Source of the DNA: Saccharofermentans sp. | Lineage (GTDB): Bacteria; Bacillota; Clostridia; Saccharofermentanales; Saccharofermentanaceae | Direction of reading: 5' to 3' | Assembly: GCA_024403795.1 (NCBI GenBank) | Contig: JAKSRD010000001.1 | Location: 62,001 to 126,000 of the forward strand | DNA: 64,000 nucleotides | Shown: piece after piece, positions 25,315 to 34,271 of the stretch | How positions within the stretch are numbered: the stretch's first letter is position 1 | Layout: every line of letters starts with the position of its first letter | Position numbers and translations under genes: made by a program | Notes under the pieces: generated by a model | The model's database searches: none | The model's input: the letters and a program-made list of their open reading frames with translations, nothing else | Told to the model about the DNA's origin: nothing

Positions 25315-26235
25315 TCATTCCTCTATGGCAGTCCTGTTACGAACGATCAGGTTGATCACCGTGATCGTCAGAACGATTGCAAAAAGAATAATGGCTGCTG
25401 CGGAAGCATAAGAAGGATATCCTCCGCCGTCACCGTAAAGCATGTCATAGACATAACCTACGATCGTATTCATACCTGAAGCATTGAGGTCCGTCCCGAA
25501 GATGGCAACCGCATCGCTGTAGGCCTTGAATGCACCGATGAATCCCGTGATGACCAGATAGAAGATGATCGGCGATATCATCGGCAAAGTGATCTTGAAA
25601 AAAATACGAGGCTTGGATGTTCCGTCTATCCTTGCAGCCTTGTAGTAGATCGGGTTGACCGATGCAAGAGCTGACGTAAGAATGAGGATCTTGAACGGCA
25701 TGACGATCCAAATGACGTAGACGCAGAGGACGAGCATTTTTGCCCAATACGGACCTTCGATAAAATCAACGGGAGTCATGCCGAATGCCTTTATTACTAT
25801 GTTAACGAGTCCGTCAGTATAAGGCGTCTTCTGAAAGAGGATCATGAAGACCAGACCGACTGCAAGCGTATTCGTAACATAAGGCAGAAAGTATATTGTT
25901 TGGAATAACTTCTTGAGCTTCTCTATGGAATTCAGCGCAAGCGATATCAGAAGCGAGAGGATCGTTGAGACGGGAACTGTAATGATGACCAGAATGAACG
26001 TGTTCTTGACCGCCTGCAAAAAATACGGATCTCTGAGCACATATCTGTAATTGTATGTACCTATTCCGAAGTATGTCTGGGAAGCTGAATTGAACCCCTC
26101 TTCGAACGAGTAGATAAATACATCTATCAAAGGATAGATCATGAAGAAGCCGAGGAAAGCCAGAGCCGGCAGAAGGTATAACCAACCCGTCAGTGTCCCC
26201 TTAATACCTTCCTTGCGCACTCCGCTCTTAGTCAT
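25315..26235 (-). CDS. Carbohydrate ABC transporter permease (MalF-like)
   Basis: A 306-residue permease with the MalF-type layout: first helix LTGWLYLLPALAFLGFFMIYPL, cytoplasmic EAA loop (YYKAARIDGTSKPRIFFKITLPMISP), and a last helix ending IVRNRTAIEE. Start: the ATG at 26233-26235 is chosen, with an AGG ribosome binding site; it overlaps the end of the ATPase gene by 8 bases. A longer in-frame extension lies inside that gene and is unlikely. Confidence 0.9.
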   Translation of the reverse strand: MTKSGVRKEGIKGTLTGWLYLLPALAFLGFFMIYPLIDVFIYSFEEGFNSASQTYFGIGTYNYRYVLRDPYFLQAVKNTFILVIITVPVSTILSLLISLALNSIEKLKKLFQTIYFLPYVTNTLAVGLVFMILFQKTPYTDGLVNIVIKAFGMTPVDFIEGPYWAKMLVLCVYVIWIVMPFKILILTSALASVNPIYYKAARIDGTSKPRIFFKITLPMISPIIFYLVITGFIGAFKAYSDAVAIFGTDLNASGMNTIVGYVYDMLYGDGGGYPSYASAAAIILFAIVLTITVINLIVRNRTAIEE

Positions 26236-27322
26236 AGTAAATCCTGACCTCAGAATCCTTATCGAACAGAAGTGTCTTGCTTCTCTTAATATCAAATCTG
26301 ACCGAATCCTTGGAATTAAGTTTCAAGTCTTCGGCACTTATTATTGAACGTATGTTAATGCCGGTCATGTTCGGGTTAGTCGATACGATACTCGTATCAC
26401 GGCCCATAACATTTACGCCTGTCAGCGAACATTTAAGCGCGCCGTCATCTTTCAGGATGAATCCCTCCGGTCTTATTCCGCACCATACGGGACCGTCTTT
26501 TATATTTACGTTCCCGAGGACCTGATCCTCACCGATATAAAGCTTCTTATCTTTTACCGATGCCTCGAAAACATTGATCGCGGGCGTACCAAGGAACTTT
26601 GCGACGAACAGATTTACCGGATCATCGTATACCTTCTGCGGCTCATCCATCTGCTGGAAAATGCCGTCCTTCATAACGACGATATAATCAGAGATGCTCA
26701 TGGCTTCTTCCTGATCGTGAGTAACAAAGATAGTAGTTATTCCTGTTGCCTGCTGGATCCTCTTTATCTCTTCTCTCGTCTGAAGTCTGAGTCTGGCATC
26801 AAGATTCGATAAAGGCTCATCCATGAGAAGCACCTTGGGCATCTTAACAAGAGCTCTCGCTATTGCTACTCTCTGCTGCTGTCCGCCGCTCATCTCACCC
26901 GGCTTACGATCCATGAGTCCGTCTATCTGAACAAGCTTTGCGGCTTCTTCAGCCTTCTGATTGCGCTGCTCCTTGGTCAGCTTCTCAGCACCCTTCAGAT
27001 TCTCCAACGGGAATGTAATATTCTGTCTTACGGTAAGATGCGGATAGAGTGCATAATTCTGGAATACGAGTCCTGCGCCTCTTTTCTCGGAAGGAATGTC
27101 TGTAACGTCATCTTCACCGAAATATATCTTTCCGGAAGTCGGTTTCTCAAGACCGCATATCATGTAAAGGACAGTACTCTTTCCGCAGCCGGAAGGCCCG
27201 AGAAGACCGATGAGCTTGCCTTCGGGAATCGTAAAATCAAAATCATTTACGGCAATGACTTCACTGCTCTTCTTATCCCTTGCGGGAAATATCTTAGTAA
27301 GGTGCTCAAGTCTGACTTCCAT
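26228..27322 (-). CDS. Sugar ABC transporter ATP-binding protein (MsmX/UgpC-like)
   Basis: A 364-residue ATPase of the CUT1 type: Walker A GPSGCGKST near residue 42, Q-loop NYALYPHLTV, signature MSGGQQQRVAIARAL, Walker B VLLMDEPLSNLDA, switch His (VTHDQEEAMS), and a C-terminal TOBE region (VWCGIRPEGF). It energises sugar import by the two permeases downstream. Such ATPases can serve several importers in one cell. A 37-base gap with no terminator separates it from the PTS EIIC-like gene upstream, so both may share a transcript. Confidence 0.93.
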   Translation of the reverse strand: MEVRLEHLTKIFPARDKKSSEVIAVNDFDFTIPEGKLIGLLGPSGCGKSTVLYMICGLEKPTSGKIYFGEDDVTDIPSEKRGAGLVFQNYALYPHLTVRQNITFPLENLKGAEKLTKEQRNQKAEEAAKLVQIDGLMDRKPGEMSGGQQQRVAIARALVKMPKVLLMDEPLSNLDARLRLQTREEIKRIQQATGITTIFVTHDQEEAMSISDYIVVMKDGIFQQMDEPQKVYDDPVNLFVAKFLGTPAINVFEASVKDKKLYIGEDQVLGNVNIKDGPVWCGIRPEGFILKDDGALKCSLTGVNVMGRDTSIVSTNPNMTGINIRSIISAEDLKLNSKDSVRFDIKRSKTLLFDKDSEVRIYYD

Positions 27323-27359
27323 AGATTACCTCGAATGCAAAAATGATTGCGGGACTGCC

Positions 27360-28511
27360 TCAGCTCTGGAGCTTCATGTATCCTTCTTTGATCCAGCCGA
27401 TCTTGCGCATGATCTCACTGAAGATAAGCGAGAGAACTGCCGGAGCGATAATACAGATAACAGCCATACCGATCCACGCCATCGGTGAGAGCGTTCCTGA
27501 TTCGGACATGGCCGAGAAGCATCCGATAGGACCTACCATACCGCAGGTTCCCATACCGGCTGATACACCGTTGCACTCAAGCTTGAATACCATTGTGGCA
27601 ACCGGACCGGTTATCGCGGAAGCAAGTGTCGCAGGGATCCAGATCTGCGGATGCGTTACGATGTTGGGCATCTGGAGCATTGATGTTCCGAGGCCCTGGG
27701 ATACGATTCCGCCCCATTTATTCTCTCTGTAGGATGCAACCGCAAAACCGACCATCTGTGCGCAGCAGCCTGCGAGAGCCGCACCTCCTGCGATTCCGGA
27801 AATGCCGATCGAAGCGCAGATGGCAGCAGATGAGATGGGGAGCGTAAGTATGATGCCTACGACTACCGAGATGATGATTCCCATAAGGAACGGGTGAAGA
27901 GTTGTTGCTTTATTGATAAACTCGCCGAGCCAGTTCATTGCGATTGCGATCGGCGGACATGTGACATATGCAACTCCCAAACCGACACCCAGAGTAACAA
28001 GAGGAGTTACAAGAATATCCACCTTTGTCTCCTTGGATACCATCTTGCCGAATTCAACGGCAAAGATAACGGCAATAAAGACTCCGAGAGGGCCTGCCGT
28101 GTATGCGTTATCAAGATAGAAGAGTCCGCATTTACCGACAGAGCCGGGATAAGCATTTGCAAAGTAACCGACTGCGGCAGCACAAGCCATAACGAGCATC
28201 GGTGCCTTAAGAGCAACGGCTATTCCGACTCCTATCGCAGCACCGGTAACAGCTGAAGCAAGCGTGCCGGCTTTGCTTATATAATGTGCAAGTGTAACGA
28301 AAAACGGAACATTGATCATGCCCAGATATTTAGCTATCGTCGAGAGGATCGTTCCGATAAGAAGTGAAGCGAACAGACCCTGAGCCATTCCGCCCATCGC
28401 GTCAACGAAGTAGGTCTTAGCAGATACGTTGATATCCTTCTGCTTCAAAAATTGCTTAAATGTTTTTTGCTTCTTTGCCCTAGCCTTTGCCTTTGCCTTT
28501 GCTTTTGCCAT
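27360..28511 (-). CDS. PTS EIIC-like membrane protein (PTS_EIIC_2 family)
   Basis: A 383-residue polytopic protein. Family marks are IWIPATLASAITGPVATMVFK, NGVSAGMGTCGMVGPIG and the Gly/Ala-rich helices GISGIAGGAALAGCCAQ. The start at ATG 28511 follows a strong AGGGGGG. The N-terminus is a low-complexity AKAKAKARAKKQK block before the first helix. No EIIA, EIIB, HPr or EI gene is nearby, so it may not work as a classical sugar PTS; some members of this group stand alone. It is followed directly by the sugar ABC ATPase gene. Confidence 0.8.
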   Translation of the reverse strand: MAKAKAKAKARAKKQKTFKQFLKQKDINVSAKTYFVDAMGGMAQGLFASLLIGTILSTIAKYLGMINVPFFVTLAHYISKAGTLASAVTGAAIGVGIAVALKAPMLVMACAAAVGYFANAYPGSVGKCGLFYLDNAYTAGPLGVFIAVIFAVEFGKMVSKETKVDILVTPLVTLGVGLGVAYVTCPPIAIAMNWLGEFINKATTLHPFLMGIIISVVVGIILTLPISSAAICASIGISGIAGGAALAGCCAQMVGFAVASYRENKWGGIVSQGLGTSMLQMPNIVTHPQIWIPATLASAITGPVATMVFKLECNGVSAGMGTCGMVGPIGCFSAMSESGTLSPMAWIGMAVICIIAPAVLSLIFSEIMRKIGWIKEGYMKLQS

Positions 28512-28717
28512 TGAACAGCCCCCCTCATTCAAAGCATCTTAAACACGGCGTATTAACTTCCTAAGAACACTTCGGACCTGATGATCCTTCGTATCTGTCT
28601 TATTATAAGCGCCTATCTTCTCAAAACCGCATTGGCAAATAATACAAACATTAGAGCACTCCCCCGCGTCTGCATAATGGAAATCGTGTAGTTATATTAA
28701 TACCGCGGGCGCGTGGG

Positions 28718-28745
28718 TTGTTACTTCAAAATAAAAAGGTATAAT
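28718..28745 (+). promoter_or_regulatory. Promoter of the metF-metH operon
   Basis: TTGTTA (28718-28723), a 16-base spacer and TATAAT (28740-28745), giving a short leader of about 35 bases before the metF start. There is no room for a SAM or B12 riboswitch. Confidence 0.7.
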
Positions 28746-28783
28746 TCTTGCATTAAGTAAAATACCGGATGAGGATGGTCATC

Positions 28784-29647
28784 ATGAAAATCAGTAATAT
28801 TCTTATGGACAAAAAGCCCTCTGTCTCTTTCGAAGTCTTCCCGCCCAAGCAGGAGACGGGTCTTGACGATGTTAAGGCTGCCGCAGGTGCAATAGCTGCC
28901 CTCAAGCCTTCCTTCATGTCAGTTACCTACGGTGCTGCAGGATCTACTTCAAAACTTACGATCGAGGTCGCTTCCGATATTAAGAATCTCCACGGCGTAA
29001 CGGTCTTACCCCACCTTACCTGTGTTGCTTCCTCAAAAGAGCATGTCACGAACATGTTGAACCAGATCCGTGAGAATAACATCGACAACATCATGGCATT
29101 AAGAGGCGACCTGCCCAAGGACGGCATCATCTGCCACGACTATGCCCACGCTTCAGATCTTATAAGAGACATCAAGGCTCAGGCTCCCGATCTCTGCATC
29201 GGCGGTGCCTGCTATCCTGAAGGACATGTGGAATCAGCACACAAAGCTGATGACATTCACTTCCTTAAGGAGAAGGTCGATGCCGGCTGCGATTTCCTTA
29301 CGACACAGATGTTCTTCGATAACAACATCTTCTACAACTTCCTCTACAGAGTCAAAGATGAGGGCATCAATGTTCCTGTCGTACCGGGAATCATGCCGAT
29401 AACGACCGCAAAGCAGCTCTCACGCTCTGTCCAGCTCTCAGGAACCAGTGTTCCCGAGCGTTTCAAAGCCATCGTTGACCGCTTCGGTGACGATCCTGTA
29501 TCGATGCGTCAAGCAGGAATCATCTACGCATCCGAGCAGATAATCGACCTTATCGCAAACGGCATCACGCATATCCATGTTTACTCCATGAATAAGCCCG
29601 ATGTGGCTGCCGACATCCTGAAGAACTTAAAGGGAATCGTCAGCTGA
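28784..29647 (+). CDS. metF: Methylenetetrahydrofolate reductase
   Basis: A 287-residue FAD-type TIM barrel that reduces 5,10-methylene-THF to 5-methyl-THF, the methyl donor for MetH. Landmarks are SVSFEVFPPKQE, FMSVTYGAAGSTS, VLPHLTCVASSKEHV, NIDNIMALRGDLPKDG, GGACYPEGHVES and FLTTQMFFDNNIFYNFL in order. Start: an ATG at 28769 is in frame, but GAGG at 28771-28774 fits the ATG at 28784. It is the first gene of a three-gene operon with the MetH reactivation protein and metH. No electron-transfer partner (such as MetV) is adjacent. Confidence 0.94.
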   Translation: MKISNILMDKKPSVSFEVFPPKQETGLDDVKAAAGAIAALKPSFMSVTYGAAGSTSKLTIEVASDIKNLHGVTVLPHLTCVASSKEHVTNMLNQIRENNIDNIMALRGDLPKDGIICHDYAHASDLIRDIKAQAPDLCIGGACYPEGHVESAHKADDIHFLKEKVDAGCDFLTTQMFFDNNIFYNFLYRVKDEGINVPVVPGIMPITTAKQLSRSVQLSGTSVPERFKAIVDRFGDDPVSMRQAGIIYASEQIIDLIANGITHIHVYSMNKPDVAADILKNLKGIVS

Positions 29648-29648
29648 T

Positions 29649-30332
29649 ATGCCGCTTGATGCAGACATACCGGTAAAAGAGATCGAACGGTACATGGGGT
29701 ACCGCGGCGATGCGGGCGCTGAGCAAGATGTTTTCGAGACGATCGTAAAAGCCGTCGAACAGGTAAAGACTCAGTCTCACCCGAGGATTATCTCGCGCGA
29801 ATATCCGATAACAGTCAGCGGAAATGACATCATTATCCACGCAGATACTGAAGATACGACCCTCTCGTCCGAATCGCTCAGGAGAAATCTTGAGGGCTGC
29901 TGCGGAGCGATCCTCCTTGCGGCGACGATCGGTCCCGCATGCGACATGTTAGTAAGGAGAGCCGAGGTAAGATCAATGGCCGAAGCATCCGTCTATCAGG
30001 CAACCGGTGCCGCTGCCATAGAAAGTTTTCTCGATAACGAGAATAACAAATTAAGAAAACAATACGAAGCTGAAGGTTACTGTCTCAGGCCGAGATTCTC
30101 ACCCGGATACGGTGACCTCAGTCTCGACTGTCAGAAGGACTGGTTCAGGCTTCTGGACATTACAAAGAACATCGGGATCGAGCTTACCGATTCGCTGCTC
30201 ATGGTTCCGACAAAATCCGTTACCGCGATAATCGGTATAGGATACGACAAAGACAAGATCACGGAGACAGGATGCGCCGCTTGTAATAACCGCGCCTCCT
30301 GCCTGTTCTCAAAAGAAAGGACTCGAAAATGA
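29649..30332 (+). CDS. Methionine synthase reactivation domain protein (stand-alone)
   Basis: A 227-residue protein like the C-terminal AdoMet-binding activation domain of MetH, here a separate polypeptide. It has ASVYQATGAAAIESF in the first half, CLRPRFSPGYGDLSLDCQ (the RxxxGY-type AdoMet-binding motif) in the middle, VPTKSVTAIIGIGY, and a Cys cluster CAACNNRASC near the end. It would reductively methylate oxidised cob(II)alamin on the MetH below, from AdoMet. It starts 1 base after metF and overlaps metH by 4 bases. Confidence 0.85.
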   Translation: MPLDADIPVKEIERYMGYRGDAGAEQDVFETIVKAVEQVKTQSHPRIISREYPITVSGNDIIIHADTEDTTLSSESLRRNLEGCCGAILLAATIGPACDMLVRRAEVRSMAEASVYQATGAAAIESFLDNENNKLRKQYEAEGYCLRPRFSPGYGDLSLDCQKDWFRLLDITKNIGIELTDSLLMVPTKSVTAIIGIGYDKDKITETGCAACNNRASCLFSKERTRK

Positions 30333-32725
30333 ATCTCAGAGAAAGACTTGGCAAAGAATGGTTATTCTGTGACGGCGGAACAGGTTCCATACTTCAGAAG
30401 ATGGGACTTAAAGGCGGTGAATTACCGGAGACATGGAATCTTACAAGACCTGATGACATCAAAGCTCTTAACAGGTCCTACTTCGAAGCCGGCTCTCACA
30501 TCGTTAATGCCAACACCTTCGGGGCAAACAGATTCAAGTTCGATAACGTATCAGAGATAATCAAGGCCGGCGTTACGCTCTGCCGCGAGGCACGAAAAGA
30601 AGCCGGACGTGACGGAGATGCTTACGTTGCACTCGACATCGGTTCACTCGGAAAACTCCTTGAACCGATGGGTGATCTTCCCTTCAATGAAGCGGTCGAG
30701 ATCTTTACAGAACAGATAAAGGCAGGCACTGAAGCAGGTGCCGATCTCATCCTGATCGAGACAATGAGCGATTCATATGAAGCAAAAGCGGCCGTGATCG
30801 CTGCACATGAGACGTGCGACCTTCCCGTGATCGTAACCATGGTCTACGATGAATCCGGCAAGCTCCTCACCGGCGGCAGTGTCGAAGGAACCGTTGCCAT
30901 GCTCGAAGCACTTAAGGTTGATGCGATCGGCATCAACTGCGGCTTCGGTCCCGAGAAGATGCTCCCTCTGGCAAAAAGGCTCACGGAATGCAGTTCTCTT
31001 CCAATCGTCGTTAATCCAAATGCAGGACTTCCTAGAACAGAGAACGGAACCACAGTTTATGATGTAGACCCCGTTAAGTTCTCAGAGATCATGGAGCAGA
31101 TCGCAAAGCTAGGCGTGCATGTTCTCGGCGGTTGCTGCGGAACAACACCCGATCACATAAAGTCACTGATTGCCAAGGTTCGACCTCTTCCCTTCAAAAC
31201 TCCCGAAGCTAAGAACGCTACATGCATAACCAGTTTTGCAGAATGCGTAACGATCGGCAGAAAGCCTGTCATCGTTGGCGAGCGTATCAACCCCACAGGC
31301 AAGAAGAAGCTTCAGCAGGCATTAAGAGACAACGATATCGATTATATCCTTACGGAAGCTCTGAAGCAGGAAGAAGCGGGGGCCGATATTCTTGACGTTA
31401 ACGTCGGTCTTCCTGATATCGATGAACCTTCAATGATGGAGAATGTCGTTCTGAAGCTTCAGTCCGTAACCAGCCTCCCGCTTCAGCTTGATACCACAAA
31501 CATCAAAGCTCTCGAACGCGGAATGAGGATCTATAACGGCAAGCCCATGATCAATTCCGTCAACGGAAAACTTGAGAACATTAAAGCAGTCATGCCTCTC
31601 GTCGCAAAATACGGCGGTGTACTCGTAGGACTTCCTTTGGATGAAGAAGGGATTCCCTCCACATCCGACGGAAGGATCGCAATCGCAAAGAAGATCTATG
31701 AGGCTGCTGACAGCTACGGAATCCCGCGCAAGGACATCGTGATCGACGGTCTTGCAATGACGATCTCATCAGACCCGAATTCAGCCGTTACGACTCTTGA
31801 TACCGTAAGACGCATCAGAGACGAATTCTCAGGTCATTCCATATTGGGAGTATCCAACATCTCATTCGGACTTCCGGCAAGAGAACTCGTTAACTCCCAC
31901 TTCCTCACCATGGCTATGCAGAACGGTCTTTCCGCAGCGATCATCAATCCGTGCAACGGACCCATGATGGCTTCATTCAGATCCTTTAACGCACTCATGA
32001 ATCTTGATCCGAATCTTGAGGAATTCATCGGTGCCTTCAAGGATTACACCGCTGGTTCAGTTCCTTCAGTCTCGGGAATCTCAAAGAGCACCGCTCCGGT
32101 TGCTGTCCTTTCCCTCTCAGAAGCGATCGAGAGAGGTGTTGTCGGACGAGCTTCCGAAGCAATGAAAGAAGCTCTCGCATCAGGAAGAGGATCACTTGAG
32201 ATAATCGACACGGATCTTATCCCCGCACTCGATCGCGTCGGTAAAGGCTTCGAAGCCGGAACGATATTCCTCCCGCAGCTTCTCATGAGTGCGGATGCCG
32301 CCAAAGCTGCTTTTGAAGTCGTAAAGGAATCCATGTCCGATAAACCCAGACAGGCGAAGGGCAAAGTCATACTTGCAACGGTCAAGGGAGACATCCATGA
32401 CATCGGCAAGAATATCGTCAAAGTAATGCTTGAGAACTACGGTTATGACGTTATCGATCTCGGTAAGGATGTAGCACCCGAGACGATCCTCAAAACAGCT
32501 TCCGAGAACAACATCCGTGTGGTAGGACTTTCTGCTCTCATGACGACAACAGTCGCTTCGATGGAAGAGACGATCAAGCTCTTGCATGAGAATATCAATG
32601 ATATCAAGATCGTAGTCGGCGGAGCCGTCATGACACCGGAATATTCTGAGAAGATCGGTGCTGATGCTTACGCAAAAGATGCAATGGCAACTGTCAGGTT
32701 CTGCGATACGGTTTTCGAGAACTGA
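30329..32725 (+). CDS. metH: Cobalamin-dependent methionine synthase (no activation domain)
   Basis: A 798-residue protein transferring a methyl group from methyl-THF to homocysteine through a cobalamin cofactor. Domains in order: homocysteine-binding barrel (residues ~1-290, with the zinc ligands in GINCGFGPE and GGCCGTTPDHI), pterin-binding domain (VGERINPTGKKKLQQALRDN, residues ~315-570), B12 cap helices, and the B12-binding fold with the cobalt-ligand motif DIHDIGKNI near residue 690. The activation domain is missing at the C-terminus; the gene directly upstream supplies it. Confidence 0.95.
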   Translation: MNLRERLGKEWLFCDGGTGSILQKMGLKGGELPETWNLTRPDDIKALNRSYFEAGSHIVNANTFGANRFKFDNVSEIIKAGVTLCREARKEAGRDGDAYVALDIGSLGKLLEPMGDLPFNEAVEIFTEQIKAGTEAGADLILIETMSDSYEAKAAVIAAHETCDLPVIVTMVYDESGKLLTGGSVEGTVAMLEALKVDAIGINCGFGPEKMLPLAKRLTECSSLPIVVNPNAGLPRTENGTTVYDVDPVKFSEIMEQIAKLGVHVLGGCCGTTPDHIKSLIAKVRPLPFKTPEAKNATCITSFAECVTIGRKPVIVGERINPTGKKKLQQALRDNDIDYILTEALKQEEAGADILDVNVGLPDIDEPSMMENVVLKLQSVTSLPLQLDTTNIKALERGMRIYNGKPMINSVNGKLENIKAVMPLVAKYGGVLVGLPLDEEGIPSTSDGRIAIAKKIYEAADSYGIPRKDIVIDGLAMTISSDPNSAVTTLDTVRRIRDEFSGHSILGVSNISFGLPARELVNSHFLTMAMQNGLSAAIINPCNGPMMASFRSFNALMNLDPNLEEFIGAFKDYTAGSVPSVSGISKSTAPVAVLSLSEAIERGVVGRASEAMKEALASGRGSLEIIDTDLIPALDRVGKGFEAGTIFLPQLLMSADAAKAAFEVVKESMSDKPRQAKGKVILATVKGDIHDIGKNIVKVMLENYGYDVIDLGKDVAPETILKTASENNIRVVGLSALMTTTVASMEETIKLLHENINDIKIVVGGAVMTPEYSEKIGADAYAKDAMATVRFCDTVFEN

Positions 32726-32789
32726 TCCGAATACGGCATTAAGATTCAGTCATCAAGATCAGTGTCATTAGTAATACGGTGAACTCCAA

Positions 32790-33212
32790 TCACTTCATGA
32801 TCAACGACTTACCGCAGAAAGCACACACCTGCTGACCGTCAGATCTTGCCGAACCGCAGTTCGGGCAGTTCCTGTAGTACTCATGCTTCAGATATTCCAC
32901 TTCTGCATCAAGCTTACTCTGGATAGCAGCATTTTTTACTATGAGTTCTTCCGTAACTCTGTCTTCTTCCTTGTAATGGTGATTCTTCTTATATATCAGA
33001 CCGGCTATCAGATAAGCCGCAAACAAAGCCATGAAAATACACGGTGTGTAAAACACGAGTTCATCTATGGCAGTGAATAACGGTCCGTCATCTATCGTCT
33101 TCTCGAAAACCGGTATTACCAAAGTGTAATAACCGTTTGAAATAAACAGCACCAAGTTGAGCACTATTCCGATGATCCCTACAGGAAGTGAAGGCTTAAA
33201 AAACTTACTCAT
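32790..33212 (-). CDS. Small membrane protein with C-terminal zinc ribbon (short paralog)
   Basis: A 140-residue protein with two membrane helices (about residues 12-32 and 52-72) separated by a loop VIPVFEKTIDDGPLFTAIDELVFY, then a helical stretch and a zinc ribbon, NCPNCGSARSDGQQVCAFCG. The helix pair, loop and ribbon match the C-terminal halves of the two larger proteins upstream, so this is a paralog lacking the Gly/His-rich head and the N-terminal helices. Function is not known. It is the last of three tandem genes and follows the second after 11 bases. Confidence 0.75.
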   Translation of the reverse strand: MSKFFKPSLPVGIIGIVLNLVLFISNGYYTLVIPVFEKTIDDGPLFTAIDELVFYTPCIFMALFAAYLIAGLIYKKNHHYKEEDRVTEELIVKNAAIQSKLDAEVEYLKHEYYRNCPNCGSARSDGQQVCAFCGKSLIMK

Positions 33213-33223
33213 ATTCGTTTCCT

Positions 33224-34207
33224 TTAATCTCGATCATGCATGTTGGAGATATCAGAGTAATCTCCCATGCGGTAAACAGAAGAGTTTAAGACGTCTCCTT
33301 CTTTGACCTCAAGCGAAGAACCGCAACTGCCGCAAGACTTAAGCACACCTGCCGCAGCTCCGCAATTTGGACATACTTTGTAATACCATTTCTTCATCAA
33401 TTCCGTTTTGATGGTCTTCTCAGAAGCAGCTTTCTCCTTCATGCTGCTGATTTCCTGCACTATTCTGCAAGCACATTTATGAAGGATGCTGTCTCTAACT
33501 TTTGCGAGCACAAAACAAATGATACCGCTGAGCAGACAGACCAATGACGGAAAATAGTAGACAAGATCATCAATGAAAGCAAAGGCTTCATCGCTCATCC
33601 ACATGTTCTCAAATGTCGGGATCACACTCTCATAGAAGAAAAGGTTAATGAAGAATCCGATACCGATACCTATTACCCATACCCACAGATTCGTCCATAC
33701 TATCCTTGGAGTCCTTGAGATAGTGTCTTTTACGACCTCTCTGCAAATAGCACCATATTCCTCGTGATGGAAATTGATCCTATATTTCTTTGACTTCTTT
33801 CCTGCCCAGATCGATCCGTCGCCATAGCGTTCGATCGGTCTGTCGCCATTAAACGCAATATCTCCGAGTAAAACCGGCAGATTGCCTTTGATCTTGCTGA
33901 TCACGGCAGTACGTGATTGAGTTCTGAGACCGATTGCGGCAAAAACAATACCGGCAGCGAATATGTTAATGTTGATCGGATTCAGAAACGTAATATCGCC
34001 ACTGACAGAAAGTGCTATCAAGCAAATATAGATCATAAACAGACGAATCCACAATACTGCTTTAGCTTCACCGGGATCATCAGAATAACCAGATCCGCCA
34101 TAATAGCCGCCGTAATGACCGCCGCCGCCATGGAATCCTCCTCCATGGAATCCGCCGTGATGGCCGCCTCCATGGAATCCTCCTCCATGATGTCCTCCGT
34201 GTCCCAC
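33224..34207 (-). CDS. Gly/His-rich membrane protein with C-terminal zinc ribbon (paralog 2)
   Basis: A 327-residue protein with a head made of Gly/His repeats (GHGGHHGGGFHGGGHHGG, then Gly/Tyr), two membrane helices near residues 50-95, a cytoplasmic or outside segment with GDIAFNGDRP and YRINFHHEEYG, two more helices (WVWVIGIGIGFFINLFF and FPSLVCLLSGIICFVLA) split by VIPTFENMWMSDEAFAFIDDLVY, and a zinc ribbon (CPNCGAAAG and CGSCGSS). I do not recognise a named family. The His-rich head looks suited to binding transition metals. Confidence 0.75.
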   Translation of the reverse strand: MGHGGHHGGGFHGGGHHGGFHGGGFHGGGGHYGGYYGGSGYSDDPGEAKAVLWIRLFMIYICLIALSVSGDITFLNPININIFAAGIVFAAIGLRTQSRTAVISKIKGNLPVLLGDIAFNGDRPIERYGDGSIWAGKKSKKYRINFHHEEYGAICREVVKDTISRTPRIVWTNLWVWVIGIGIGFFINLFFYESVIPTFENMWMSDEAFAFIDDLVYYFPSLVCLLSGIICFVLAKVRDSILHKCACRIVQEISSMKEKAASEKTIKTELMKKWYYKVCPNCGAAAGVLKSCGSCGSSLEVKEGDVLNSSVYRMGDYSDISNMHDRD

Positions 34208-34271
34208 TACGTTCCCCTCCGTTTTTTCTTAATAACTTAACGCTGCTTATCAACAAAGTCCATTTCTTATC

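Noticed and set aside
24376-25479. 367-residue ORF on + antisense to the sugar permeases
   Set aside because: The opposite strand has a complete MalG-like permease with clear family motifs; the long + frame is a codon-use shadow rich in Asp, His and Arg.
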